Program-made: the position numbers and the translations under genes
In this document: piece by piece, positions 33,878 to 42,966 of the stretch
Layout of the letters: every line of letters begins with the position of its first letter
Numbering within the stretch: position 1 is the stretch's first letter
Assembly (NCBI RefSeq): GCF_009789555.1
Contig: NZ_CP046902.1
Span: 3,302,001-3,366,000 of the forward strand
Direction: 5' to 3'
Length of the DNA: 64,000 nt
Source: Stutzerimonas stutzeri
Lineage (GTDB): Bacteria > Pseudomonadota > Gammaproteobacteria > Pseudomonadales > Pseudomonadaceae
Notes under the pieces: generated by a model
The model's database searches: none
Told to the model about the DNA's origin: nothing
Seen by the model: the letters and a program-made list of their open reading frames with translations, nothing else

Positions 33878-34954
33878 ATGTCGACAGAAAACACACAACC
33901 CCGCCAAGGCCCCCTGCTCGGCCTTCGCGTACTGGAGTTCGCCAGCATCGGGCCCGGCCCACACTGCGCGATGCTGCTGGCCGATCTCGGTGCCGAGGTG
34001 CTGCGCATCGAACGCGACGGCGGCAACGGCTGGCCCAACCCGGTGGTCGATCGCGGTCGCAAGCGGCTGACACTGGATATCCGCACCGACGCCGGGCGTG
34101 AGCGCTGCCTGGCGCTGGCTGAAACGGCAGATGTAGTGATCGAAGGTTTCCGCCCCGGCGTGATGGAGCGGCTGGGCCTCGGTCCGGAGCAGGTTCATGC
34201 ACGCAGTCCGCGACTGGTATACGGCCGCATGACCGGCTGGGGCCAGACCGGGCCATTGGCCCACAGCGCCGGGCACGACATCAACTACCTGGCCATCACC
34301 GGCGCGCTGGCGGCCATCGGTGGTCGCGAAGGTCCGGCGATCCCGCCGCTCAACCTGGTCGGCGATTTCGGTGGCGGCTCGTTATACCTGGCGTTCGGCA
34401 TCATGGCGGCGCTGTGGGAACGCGAACGATCGGGCCAGGGCCAGGTGGTGGATGCCGCCATCGTCGATGGCGTGTCCTCCATGATGACCTTCTTCGCCGG
34501 GCTCCTGCCGAGCGGCGCCATCTCCCTCGAACGCGACCGTAACCTGCTCTCCGGCGCCGCGCCGCATTACCGCTGCTACACCTGTGCGGACGGCCGCGAC
34601 ATCGCCGTCGGGCCGCTGGAACCGCAGTTTCTCGCCGAACTGATGCAGCGTATCGATGCGCCGGAGCGCCTGCGCCAGGGCTGTTCCGATCCAGACCGCT
34701 GGGCGGAACAGAGCGAGCAGCTCGCCACCCTCTTCGCCAGCCGAACCCAGGCCGACTGGTGCGCGCTGCTCGAAGGCACCGACGCCTGTTTCGCCCCGGT
34801 GCTTACCCTGGAGGAAGCCGCGCGGCACCCGCACATGCAGGCCCGTGGCCTGTACCGCGACATCGACGGCGCCCTCCACGCCGCGCCCGCGCCGCGTTTT
34901 TCGCGTACGCCAGGCTCGATACGGGACTCGGGGGATGCAACAGGTTGGGATTGA
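33878..34954 (+). CDS. Alpha-methylacyl-CoA racemase (CaiB/BaiF family)
   Basis: This 358-residue class III CoA-transferase-family protein has the catalytic set of AMACR enzymes: the His in AGHDINYLAITG, the Asp in VGDFGGGSLYLAFG and the Glu in LEPQFLAELM. These residues favour racemase over CoA-transferase. It interconverts the 2R and 2S forms of 2-methylacyl-CoA so that (S)-specific acyl-CoA dehydrogenases can act. It sits after the acyl-CoA ligase, fitting a branched fatty acid route. The start at 33878 is at an ACCATG; the 130-nt gap upstream carries no clear terminator. Confidence 0.9.
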   Translation: MSTENTQPRQGPLLGLRVLEFASIGPGPHCAMLLADLGAEVLRIERDGGNGWPNPVVDRGRKRLTLDIRTDAGRERCLALAETADVVIEGFRPGVMERLGLGPEQVHARSPRLVYGRMTGWGQTGPLAHSAGHDINYLAITGALAAIGGREGPAIPPLNLVGDFGGGSLYLAFGIMAALWERERSGQGQVVDAAIVDGVSSMMTFFAGLLPSGAISLERDRNLLSGAAPHYRCYTCADGRDIAVGPLEPQFLAELMQRIDAPERLRQGCSDPDRWAEQSEQLATLFASRTQADWCALLEGTDACFAPVLTLEEAARHPHMQARGLYRDIDGALHAAPAPRFSRTPGSIRDSGDATGWD

Positions 34955-35072
34955 GCTGAGAGGCCGATCGTGACAGCACGCTTCCCGTTCGCGAGAAGGC
35001 TTCAGCCGTCAGGGGCCTAACAGCACGCCAGCTCGCTAATCGGTGTGCCTGTGTCATTCGGACTGCCGCGCC

Positions 35073-36206
35073 TCACTCCCCCAGATTTCGCGCGATCACC
35101 AGCCGCTGGATGTCGCTGGTGCCTTCGTAGATCTGGCACACCCGTACGTCACGATAGATTCGCTCCACCGGGAAGTCCTGCAGGTAGCCATAACCGCCCA
35201 GCGTCTGGATCGCGGCCGAGCAGACCTTCTCGGCCATTTCAGAGGCGAACAGCTTGGCCATGGACGCCTCAACCAAGGCGGGCTGGCCGGCCTCGCGCAG
35301 GGCCGCGGCGTGCAGCACCATTTGCCGGGCGACGGCGATCTGGGTGGCCATGTCGGCAAGGCGGAAGGCAACGGCCTGGTGCTCGGTGAGCGCCTTGCCG
35401 AAGGCCTCTCGCTCACGTGCGTAGTCGCGAGCGGCTTCGAATGCCGCGCGGGCCATGCCGACGGCCTGGGCGGCGATGCCGATGCGGCCGCCTTCCAGGT
35501 TTGCCAGGGCGATGCGGTAGCCCTCGCCCTCCTCGCCCAGGCGCTGGGATTCATGCACGCGCATGTCTTCGAAGGCCAACTGGCAGGTGTCCGAGGCATG
35601 CTGGCCGAGCTTGTCCTCGACGCGCACCACCTGGTAGCCGGGCGAATCGGTGGGCACGATGAAGGCGCTGATGCCGCGCTTGCCGGCTTCCGGGTCAGTC
35701 ACGGCGAAGACGATCACCGTACCGGCGTGCTGGCCCGAGGTGATGAACTGCTTGGCGCCATTGATCACATAACTGTCGCCATCGCGCCGGGCACGGGTGC
35801 GCAGGCTGCTCGCGTCGGAGCCGGCGTGCGGCTCGGTCAGGGCGAAGGCGCCGATTTGCGCGCCGCTGGCCAGTGGCGCCAGGTAACGCTGCTTCTGTTG
35901 GTCATTGCCAAAGCGCAGGATCGGCACGCACCCGACGGAGTTGTGCACGCTCATGATGGTGGAGCAGGCACCGTCGCCCGCCGCGATCTCTTCCAGTGCC
36001 AGGGCATAGGCGATATAGCCGGTGTCGCTGCCACCCCATTGCTCGGGGCACAACATGCCGAAAAAGCCGAGCGCGGCCATTTCGCCGATCGCCTCGGCCG
36101 GGTAGCGATGTTCACGGTCCCAGTCGGCGGCGAAGGGTTTGAGTCGCTCCTGGGCGAACTGCCGGGCCATGTCGCGGATGCTGGTTTGGTCGTCGTCGAG
36201 CAGCAT
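35073..36206 (-). CDS. Acyl-CoA dehydrogenase, probable short/branched-chain (2-methylbutyryl-CoA) type
   Basis: This 377-residue ACAD flavoprotein has AFALTEPHAGSDASSL, TLGGYGYLQDFPVERIYRDVRV and the catalytic Glu of YEGTSDIQRLVIA. It heads toward the window start on the minus strand and forms an operon with a thiolase and a 3-hydroxyacyl-CoA dehydrogenase of the HSD17B10 group. Together these are the steps from 2-methylbutyryl-CoA to acetyl- and propionyl-CoA, so isoleucine breakdown is the natural assignment; a short-chain beta-oxidation role is the alternative. Confidence 0.9.
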   Translation of the reverse strand: MLLDDDQTSIRDMARQFAQERLKPFAADWDREHRYPAEAIGEMAALGFFGMLCPEQWGGSDTGYIAYALALEEIAAGDGACSTIMSVHNSVGCVPILRFGNDQQKQRYLAPLASGAQIGAFALTEPHAGSDASSLRTRARRDGDSYVINGAKQFITSGQHAGTVIVFAVTDPEAGKRGISAFIVPTDSPGYQVVRVEDKLGQHASDTCQLAFEDMRVHESQRLGEEGEGYRIALANLEGGRIGIAAQAVGMARAAFEAARDYAREREAFGKALTEHQAVAFRLADMATQIAVARQMVLHAAALREAGQPALVEASMAKLFASEMAEKVCSAAIQTLGGYGYLQDFPVERIYRDVRVCQIYEGTSDIQRLVIARNLGE

Positions 36207-36215
36207 GGCGGATCC

Positions 36216-37403
36216 TCAGGCGAGCACTTCGACAGCCATGGCGGTCGCCTCGCCACCCCCGATGCAGATGGCCGCGATGCCCCTGCGCAAACCACGGTCA
36301 CGCAACGCGGCGATCAGCGTTACCAGAATCCGTGCACCCGACGCGCCGATCGGATGGCCCAGGGCACAGGCGCCCCCGTTGACGTTGACCCTGGCGTGGT
36401 CCAGGCCCAGCTCGCGCATGGTGACCATGCTGACCACGGCGAAGGCTTCGTTGATTTCGAACAGATCGACCTCATCAAGGCGCCAGCCGGTGCGCTCGAG
36501 CAGCTTGTGAATGGCGCCAATGGGCGCGGTCGGGAACAGGTTGGGCGCATCAGCGAACACCGCATGCCCATGAATCACCGCCTGCGGCTTGAGCCCGTGC
36601 TGGTCGGCGTAAGAACGGCGCGTCATCACCAGCGCCGCGGCGCCATCGGAAATCGAGCTGGAATTGGCGGCGGTGACGGTACCGCCGTCGCGGAACGCCG
36701 GCTTGAGCGCCGGAATCTTCTCCGGCATCGCCTTGGGCGGCTGTTCGTCGTCACGAATGCTGCGCTGCTCGCGCCCTTGGCTGACCTCCAGCGGGACGAT
36801 CTCGCTGGCGAAGCGGCCGCTGGAAATCGCCTCCCGCGCACGCTGCAGCGACGTCAGTGCATAGGCGTCCTGCTCTTCTCGGCTGAAGCCGTGGTTCTGC
36901 GCGCAGTCCTCTGCGAAAGTGCCCATCAGGCGCCCCTTGTCGTAGGCATCCTCGAGGCCATCGAGAAACATGTGGTCGAGCACCTTGCCATGGCCCATGC
37001 GGTAGCCGCCCCGCGCTTTTTCCAGCAGGTAGGGCGCGTTGGACATGCTCTCCATGCCGCCGGCAACGATCAGGTCGACACTGCCGGCACGCAGCGCATC
37101 GTGGCCGAGGATGGCCGCCTGCATGCCCGAGCCGCACATCTTGTTCAACGTGGTGGACGCAGTCGCCTGACCCAGTCCCGCGCCGAGCGCGGCCTGGCGT
37201 GCCGGCGCCTGGCCGAGACCAGCGGGTAGCACGCAGCCCATCAGCACTTCCTCTACGTGGCCAGCGGGGACACCGCTACGCTCGACCGCCGCGCGAATCG
37301 CCGCCGCCCCCAGTTCGGGCGCGCTGAGGCTTTTCAGATCACCCTGAAAACCGCCCATGGGCGTACGGGCGCTGCCCAGGATCACGATTGGATCGTTGCT
37401 CAT
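36216..37403 (-). CDS. Acetyl-CoA C-acyltransferase (thiolase)
   Basis: This 395-residue thiolase has the acyl-accepting Cys in NKMCGSGMQA, the His in GHPIGASGAR and the second Cys in CIGGGEATA. It cleaves 3-ketoacyl-CoA (2-methylacetoacetyl-CoA if this is the isoleucine route). The ATG at 37403 has GGGAG at 7 nt; the adjacent ATG at 37406 is too close. It lies 9 nt before the acyl-CoA dehydrogenase gene and 14 nt after the SDR gene. Confidence 0.93.
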   Translation of the reverse strand: MSNDPIVILGSARTPMGGFQGDLKSLSAPELGAAAIRAAVERSGVPAGHVEEVLMGCVLPAGLGQAPARQAALGAGLGQATASTTLNKMCGSGMQAAILGHDALRAGSVDLIVAGGMESMSNAPYLLEKARGGYRMGHGKVLDHMFLDGLEDAYDKGRLMGTFAEDCAQNHGFSREEQDAYALTSLQRAREAISSGRFASEIVPLEVSQGREQRSIRDDEQPPKAMPEKIPALKPAFRDGGTVTAANSSSISDGAAALVMTRRSYADQHGLKPQAVIHGHAVFADAPNLFPTAPIGAIHKLLERTGWRLDEVDLFEINEAFAVVSMVTMRELGLDHARVNVNGGACALGHPIGASGARILVTLIAALRDRGLRRGIAAICIGGGEATAMAVEVLA

Positions 37404-37417
37404 CATATGTCTCCCGT

Positions 37418-38185
37418 TCATTTCGCGGCCATGCGCAGCGCGCCATCCAGACGGATCACCTCGCCGTTGAGCATGTCGTTCTCGATGATGTGGCGCACCA
37501 GCGCCGCATATTCATTGGCCCGCCCCAGGCGCGGCGGGAACGGCACCCCGGCGGCCAGCGAATCGCGGACCTCCTGAGGCATGCCGGCCATCATCGGCGT
37601 CTCGAACACGCCGGGGGCAATGGTCATCACGCGGATACCGTGACGCGCCAGCTCACGTGCCGCCGGCAGTGTCATGGCGACCACGCCGCCCTTGGACGCC
37701 GCGTAGGCGGCCTGGCCAATCTGTCCGTCGTAGGCCGCGACGGACGCGGTGTTGATGATCACGCCACGGTTGCCGTGGGCATCCGCCTCATGCCGGGCGA
37801 TGGCTTCGGCCGCCAGACGCAGCATGTTGAAGCTGCCGATCAGGTTGAGCCCGATGACACGGCCGAAACTTTCCAGCCCGTGCGGACCCTGCCGGCCCAG
37901 GATCTTTTCGCCGCTGGCAACGCCGGCACAGTTGACCAGCCCGTGGAGAGCGCCGAACCGTTCGACCGCCGCGTTCACCGCGGCCTTCGCCGCGGCCTCG
38001 TCACATACGTTGGTGACCACGCCCAGCGCGTCGGCGCCCAGCGCCTCGCAGCGCTCGTTCAACAATTGGGTGTTGATATCGGCCAGCACGACCTTCGCAC
38101 CGGCCAGCATCAGTGTTTCGGCGGCTGCCGCTCCCAGCCCGGAGGCGCCGCCGGTGATCAGGAAAACCTTGTCTTGAATGTCCAC
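37418..38185 (-). CDS. 3-hydroxyacyl-CoA dehydrogenase of the SDR (HSD17B10) type
   Basis: This 255-residue SDR has VFLITGGASGLGAAAAE, the NAD-selecting Asp in VLADIN, VNCAG, INTASVAAYDGQIGQAAYAASKGG with Ser, Tyr and Lys of the active site, and the C-terminal LNGEVIRLDGALRM. This is the 2-methyl-3-hydroxybutyryl-CoA dehydrogenase/HSD17B10 group. It has a GTG start at 38185 with GAGAGGG upstream and is the first gene of the minus-strand isoleucine-type operon. Confidence 0.92.
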   Translation of the reverse strand: MDIQDKVFLITGGASGLGAAAAETLMLAGAKVVLADINTQLLNERCEALGADALGVVTNVCDEAAAKAAVNAAVERFGALHGLVNCAGVASGEKILGRQGPHGLESFGRVIGLNLIGSFNMLRLAAEAIARHEADAHGNRGVIINTASVAAYDGQIGQAAYAASKGGVVAMTLPAARELARHGIRVMTIAPGVFETPMMAGMPQEVRDSLAAGVPFPPRLGRANEYAALVRHIIENDMLNGEVIRLDGALRMAAK

Positions 38186-38354
38186 GCTGCACCCTCTCGA
38201 AAACGTTCGGGGTCGCCTCGGCCGGTGCTTGCGGGCAAGGCCGGCGCCGAGTCGATCGCTGTGCAAGTATCTTCATCAGCCCGATGGATGCGGACAATAG
38301 TCGTTCTTCCCAAACTGGCTGACCGTTTTGGCCAATCCGACCCTCGCGCAAAGT

Positions 38355-39377
38355 CTAGACCGAACCCAGGATAAGCCTGCGGTACTGCCCCGGATTGGTT
38401 CCGGTCCACTTGCGAAACGCCTTGTAGAAGGAGCTGACGTCGGCGAAACCGAGGCGGTCGGCGATGTCGACGTAGGTGACGGCGGCATCGGCCAACCACA
38501 AGGTCGCCATTTCCTGTCGCACCAGATCCTTGATCGCCTGGTACGGCTGCCCCGCTTCGGCCAGCCGACGGCGCAGGGTCGACGGTGAGACGCAGAGCGT
38601 CCGAGCCAGGGCATCGCTGGTAGGCCACTGTTCGGCTGGCAAGCCGCGCAACGTCGTCTTGATTCGGCTGGCCAGGCTGGTCTCGTCTCGGTACCTGACC
38701 AGAATGTTCGCCGGCGCCTGCGCCAGAAACACCTGCAGCTCGGCCTCGCTGCGGCGTACCGGAAGGTCCAGCACCTGTGCGGCAAAGATGAGACGGGTGA
38801 TGGAGCGGGAAAACCGCAGATTGTCCGAAAACATCACGCGATAATCGTCGGTATAGACCGGCTCCTCGCAGCGCAGCTCCACGGCCAGCAACGGGATTCG
38901 CCGGCCGACCAGCCAGCACATCAGGCCGTGCAGCAACATCCAGAACGTAAAGTAAGTGAATGCCCGCGACGGCGGCGAACCCGCCCGCTCCAGCAGCACG
39001 ATCTCAGCCAGGCTCTCGCTACGGTGCAATTCACCGCGAAAGCCCTCGAAGGTCAGGCCGAAGAACGCCAGCGCCATCTGTATCGCATTGCCCAGCGTCG
39101 GTTGCGCCATGGCCGCGCGACAGACGAAGGCAAAGCTGCCGACTCGCATTCGCCGCGCATCCATGCCGAAAAACTCATCATCGAAATGCCGCGCCAGTCG
39201 CCGCCAGAGCCGGCTGTACTCCGTCACATCGACCCGCGCCTCGGGGTCGTCCAGATCGATCGGCGCAAGACCGAGGCCATCGAGCAGTGAACGAGCGGGC
39301 CGCGCCGGCGTGGAAAACCCCTGCAAGGCCTCATGCACCAACTGAACCGAGATCGTCCCCTTGCCTTCGCGGTTCAT
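38355..39377 (-). CDS. AraC-family regulator with Arabinose_bd-type sensor domain
   Basis: This 340-residue activator has an N-terminal ligand domain of the OruR/ArgR-like PF12625 group (about 15-200) and a C-terminal double helix-turn-helix with the AraC signature ADRLGFADVSSFYKAFRKWTGTNPGQYR. It is transcribed toward the isoleucine-type operon, 169 nt upstream of it, and is probably its activator. The start at 39377 overlaps the upstream LysR gene stop by ATGA, which couples two regulators of different families. Confidence 0.9.
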   Translation of the reverse strand: MNREGKGTISVQLVHEALQGFSTPARPARSLLDGLGLAPIDLDDPEARVDVTEYSRLWRRLARHFDDEFFGMDARRMRVGSFAFVCRAAMAQPTLGNAIQMALAFFGLTFEGFRGELHRSESLAEIVLLERAGSPPSRAFTYFTFWMLLHGLMCWLVGRRIPLLAVELRCEEPVYTDDYRVMFSDNLRFSRSITRLIFAAQVLDLPVRRSEAELQVFLAQAPANILVRYRDETSLASRIKTTLRGLPAEQWPTSDALARTLCVSPSTLRRRLAEAGQPYQAIKDLVRQEMATLWLADAAVTYVDIADRLGFADVSSFYKAFRKWTGTNPGQYRRLILGSV

Positions 39378-40264
39378 GCTCGCCCCATCATCAGGTCCTG
39401 GCTGCTGGCGGCGACCTCGCGCAGGAAGTCCCAGCACACACGCATCCGTGCAAGGTCCTTGTTCTCGACCGGCATCAGCATCCAGAACGTGCGGGTGAAC
39501 TCGATTTCATCCACCAGCACCTCCTTGAGCAACGGCTCCTTGCTGGCGGAGAACGCCGGCAGGATAGCCAGCCCTGCCCCGGCGGCAACGGCCTCCTGCT
39601 GGGCCAGGATGCTGGTGCTGCGCAACGAGTGCTGGCGGGGACGGACAATCTCGTCGAGGTAGAACAGCTCCTTGCTGTAAAGCAGGTCCTCGATATAACT
39701 GACGAACACGTGACGGCTCAGGTCTTCACGGCTACGAATCGGCGGGTGCTGCGCAAGATAGGTCTCAGCGGCATAGAGCCGCAACACATAGTCGGTGAGT
39801 TTGGTGATGACATAGGGGCCGCGCTCCGGCCGCTCCAGGGTAATGACGATGTCCGCTTCGTGCCGTGCCAGGCGCACCGAGCGCGGAACGGCCAGCAGGT
39901 CGACGCCCAGGTGCGGGTAATCGCGGGTCAGGTGGGCCAATTGCCCGGCCAGCATCAACGTTCCATACCCTTCGGTCGCACCGATACGCACCTGCCCTGA
40001 AAGCTTGTCGGCGGCCAGGCTCGGCTGCTCGATGGAGGCGATGGCGCTTTCCATGGCCTCGGCCTGGGCGAGCAATTCGCGGCCGGCTTCAGACAGCCGG
40101 TAACCGGCCTTGGCGCGGATGAACAGTTGCCGGTCCAGCACCTTCTCCAATGCCTGAACCCGTCGCGCGACGGTCGTGTGATCGACCGCCAGCCGCCGCG
40201 CGGCAATGGTCAGTTTGCCCGCGCGCGCCAATTCGAGAAAGAAACGCAGATTGTCCCAATCCAT
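39374..40264 (-). CDS. LysR-family transcriptional regulator
   Basis: This 296-residue LysR regulator has an N-terminal winged helix (DNLRFFLELARAGKLTIAARRLAVDHTTVARRVQALE) and a periplasmic-binding-like effector domain. The sequence VDHTTVARRV marks the subgroup with an unusual recognition helix. It is divergent from the enoyl-CoA hydratase gene at 40436, the usual layout for LysR control of a neighbour. I chose the ATG at 40264, four codons inside a longer in-frame possibility. Confidence 0.9.
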   Translation of the reverse strand: MDWDNLRFFLELARAGKLTIAARRLAVDHTTVARRVQALEKVLDRQLFIRAKAGYRLSEAGRELLAQAEAMESAIASIEQPSLAADKLSGQVRIGATEGYGTLMLAGQLAHLTRDYPHLGVDLLAVPRSVRLARHEADIVITLERPERGPYVITKLTDYVLRLYAAETYLAQHPPIRSREDLSRHVFVSYIEDLLYSKELFYLDEIVRPRQHSLRSTSILAQQEAVAAGAGLAILPAFSASKEPLLKEVLVDEIEFTRTFWMLMPVENKDLARMRVCWDFLREVAASSQDLMMGRA

Positions 40265-40435
40265 CGCAGGCTCCATCCATATGGTCAGCGAGCGGCCAAA
40301 CGGTCCGCTTGTGCAAAAAAACAGAATACCTCTGCATCAAATCGCATGTGTTTACTATTTTTACGCTGCTAGGCTCGTTCATCGAACCCTTGCCGCCTCC
40401 CGGCGTGCGCGGCATTCCAACAAGAAGGAACCGAC

Positions 40436-41212
40436 ATGAGCGAGAAGATCCAGCTCGAAATGCGTGACCACACCGCCCTGCTGACCATCGCCAACCCACC
40501 GGCCAATACCTGGGACCGTGAGTCGCTGGCGTTGCTGCAGCGCCTGATCGGACAGCTTGACGATGATCCGAACGTGTACGCGCTGGTGATCACCGGCCAG
40601 GGAGACAAATTCTTCTCGGCCGGTGCCGATCTCAGGCAATTCGCCGAGGGTGACAAGACCGCCGCGCGGGACGTGTCCGAACTCTTCGGTGAGGCCTTCG
40701 GCGCGCTGACGCGATTTCGCGGCGTGTCCATCGCGGCCATCAACGGGTACGCCATGGGCGGGGGCCTGGAATGCGCACTGGCCTGCGACATCCGCATCGC
40801 AGAAGATCAGGCGCAAATGGCGCTTCCGGAAGCCAGCGTTGGCCTGCTGCCCTGCGCGGGCGGCACCCAGAACCTGCCATGGCTGGTGGGCGAAGGCTGG
40901 GCCAAGCGCATGATCCTGTGCGGCGAACGCATCGACGCGCAGCGAGCCGAAAAGATCGGGCTCGTCGAGGAGGTCGTGCCACGCGGCCAATCTCTCCAGG
41001 CGGCGCTCAAGCTTGCCGAAGGCGTGAGCGCACAAAGTCCCTCCTCCGTCAGCCGTTGCAAGCGACTGGTGATGACCGCGCGCAACGACACTCATCTCGC
41101 GGGCTGGGCCGGTGAACGTGAACTGTTCGCGGAACTGTTCGACACCCAGGATCAGAAAGAAGGCGTCAATGCCTTCCTCGAAAAACGCCGCCCCAGTTGG
41201 CGCAACGCCTGA
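40436..41212 (+). CDS. Enoyl-CoA hydratase/isomerase family protein
   Basis: This 258-residue crotonase has the oxyanion segments FFSAGADLRQFAEGD and AINGYAMGGGLECALACDIRIA and one catalytic Glu in LPEASVGLLPCAGGTQNLP. It hydrates a 2-enoyl-CoA. Together with the minus-strand operon it provides the missing hydratase for isoleucine or, by substrate similarity, methacrylyl-CoA in valine breakdown. The ribosome site is AAGAAGGAA before the ATG. The divergent LysR gene may control it. Confidence 0.92.
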   Translation: MSEKIQLEMRDHTALLTIANPPANTWDRESLALLQRLIGQLDDDPNVYALVITGQGDKFFSAGADLRQFAEGDKTAARDVSELFGEAFGALTRFRGVSIAAINGYAMGGGLECALACDIRIAEDQAQMALPEASVGLLPCAGGTQNLPWLVGEGWAKRMILCGERIDAQRAEKIGLVEEVVPRGQSLQAALKLAEGVSAQSPSSVSRCKRLVMTARNDTHLAGWAGERELFAELFDTQDQKEGVNAFLEKRRPSWRNA

Positions 41213-41237
41213 AACGACGCCCTCCCACACCGCTCTG

Positions 41238-41945
41238 CTCTTGTGGGAGGCGCGCCCCCGCGGCGAAGCAGCCCACCGGGCTGCCCTGCTTCTAAAAGCT
41301 TCGCCCCGAGTCGGGCCTCCCACACAAGCCAAGCAGCAGCCGTGCTCGAATCAATCCAGCCCCGCACCGACCTGCTCTTGTGGGAGGCGCGCCCCGCGGC
41401 GAAAGCAGCCCACCGGGCTGCCCTGCTTCAAAAAAACTTCGCCCCGGGGTCGCGCCTCCCACACAAGCCAAGCAGCAGCTGTGCTCGAATCAGTCCACCC
41501 CCCGCGCTCTTGTGGGAGGCGCGCCCCCGCGGCGAAAGCAGCCCACCGGGCTGCCCTGCTTCTAAAAAGCTTCGCCCCGGGGTCGGGCCTCCCACACAAG
41601 CCAGGCAGCAGCGGTGCCCGATCAGTCCGCCCCCCGCGCTCTTGTAGGAGGCGCGCCCCCGCGGCGAAGGCAGCCCACCGGGCTGCCCTGCTTCCAAAAA
41701 AGCTTCGCCCCGGGTCGGGCCTCCCACACAAGCCAGGCAGCAGCTGTGCTCGATCAGTCCAGCCCCCGCACCGCCCTGCTCTTGTGGGAGGCGCGCCCCG
41801 CGGCGAAAGCAGCCCACCGGGCTGCCCTGCTTCTAAAAAGCGTCGCCCCGGGTCGGGCCTCCCACACAAGCCAGGCAGCAGCCGTGCTCGATCAGTCCAC
41901 CCCCCGCGCTCTTGTAGGAGGCGCGCCCCGCGGCGAAAGCAACCG
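41238..41945. repeat. Tandem array of five and a partial 130-140 bp structured repeats
   Basis: Heads reading CTCTTGTGGGAGGCGCGCC (TAGGAGG in two) occur at 41238, 41375, 41507, 41639, 41779 and 41909, giving periods of 137, 132, 132, 140 and 130 bp; the sixth copy is cut off by the livM stop. Each unit has nested inverted repeats: an outer CTTGTGGGAGGC matched by GCCTCCCACACAAG, a middle GCGGCGAA matched by TTCGCCCC, and a central CAGCCC-ACC-GGGCTG hairpin. Units are nearly identical, implying recent amplification. The array fills the whole gap between convergent genes, the classic setting for REP-like elements. It contains no credible gene; long ORFs across it are frame artefacts of the repeat. 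Confidence 0.9.
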
Positions 41946-41953
41946 GCGTCTCG

Positions 41954-42964
41954 TTATTTGAAATTCCGCTTGATCAGCCGTTCCAGCCAACCCACGATCC
42001 CGGACCGGAACAGCAGGACGCACAGCACGAAGATCACGCCCAGGATCACGTGTACCCACTCGCCCAGCGGGCCGTTCGACAGCGAGCTCTGCAGCGTCAC
42101 CACCACGGTCGCGCCCACGATAGGTCCGAGGATGGTGCCCACTCCGCCCAGCAGGGTCATCAGGATCACTTCGCCGGACATGTGCCAGTGCGCGTCGGTC
42201 AACGAGGCAAGCTGGAACACCACGGTCTTGGTCGAGCCGGCCAGTCCGGTCAGTGCAGCGGAGATGACGAAGGCCAATAGCTTGTGCGCGTCGACGTTGT
42301 AGCCGAGCGATATCGCTCGGGGTTCGTTCTCGCGAATCGCCTTGAGCACCTGGCCGTAAGGTGAATGGATGGTGCGCTGGATGATCGCGAAACCGAACAC
42401 GAACACCGCCAGCACGAAGTAATACAGCGCCATGTTGTTGCGCATATCGAACAGGCCCAGCAGGTGTCCGCGCGGCACCCCTTGCATACCGTTTTCACCG
42501 CCAGTGAACGGCGCCTGCACGAATACGAAAAAGGCCATCTGGGCCAGTGCCAGGGTGATCATCGCGAAGTAGATGCCCTGCCGGCGAATCGCAAGCAGTC
42601 CGAAGACCAGCCCCAGCACCGTCGAGGCCAGCGTGCCGGCCAGGATACCCAGCTCGGTACTCAGGCCACTGTAGTGGCTGAGCATATAGCCGGTGATGTA
42701 GCCGCCGCAGGCAAAGAATGCCGCATGCCCGAACGACAGCAGCCCGGCATAGCCCAACAGCAGGTTGAAAGCGCAGGCGAACAGCGCGAAGCACAGCAGT
42801 TTCATCAGGAACACGGGGTAGATCATCATCGGCGCGACCAATGCCAACCCCAGCAGCACCATGTAGAACACGTACTTGCGGCGAAGCGCGGCGCGGCGGC
42901 GCTCGCGTTCGGCATTGGCGCGCAGGCTCATCGGCGATGCTGGAACGCTTTGTTGAGTCGACAT
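41954..42964 (-). CDS. livM: Branched-chain amino acid ABC transporter permease LivM
   Basis: This 336-residue inner-membrane permease of the LivM class has about ten hydrophobic helices and the motif FNLLLGYAGLLSFGHAAFFACGGY near residue 70. It has AGGAGG 7 nt before the ATG; a GTG six bases earlier overlaps the livH stop. It is the last gene of the complete importer livG-livF-binding protein-livH-livM on the minus strand. The gene ends at the repeat array. Confidence 0.93.
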   Translation of the reverse strand: MSTQQSVPASPMSLRANAERERRRAALRRKYVFYMVLLGLALVAPMMIYPVFLMKLLCFALFACAFNLLLGYAGLLSFGHAAFFACGGYITGYMLSHYSGLSTELGILAGTLASTVLGLVFGLLAIRRQGIYFAMITLALAQMAFFVFVQAPFTGGENGMQGVPRGHLLGLFDMRNNMALYYFVLAVFVFGFAIIQRTIHSPYGQVLKAIRENEPRAISLGYNVDAHKLLAFVISAALTGLAGSTKTVVFQLASLTDAHWHMSGEVILMTLLGGVGTILGPIVGATVVVTLQSSLSNGPLGEWVHVILGVIFVLCVLLFRSGIVGWLERLIKRNFK

Positions 42965-42966
42965 GT

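Noticed and set aside
41238..41945. CRISPR array.
   Set aside because: Units are 130-140 bp and repeated over their whole length, with no unique spacers and no cas genes.
41112..42302. A 396-codon proline-rich open frame across the repeat array.
   Set aside because: It is produced by the repeat unit read in frame; it overlaps real genes on both sides and has no ribosome site.
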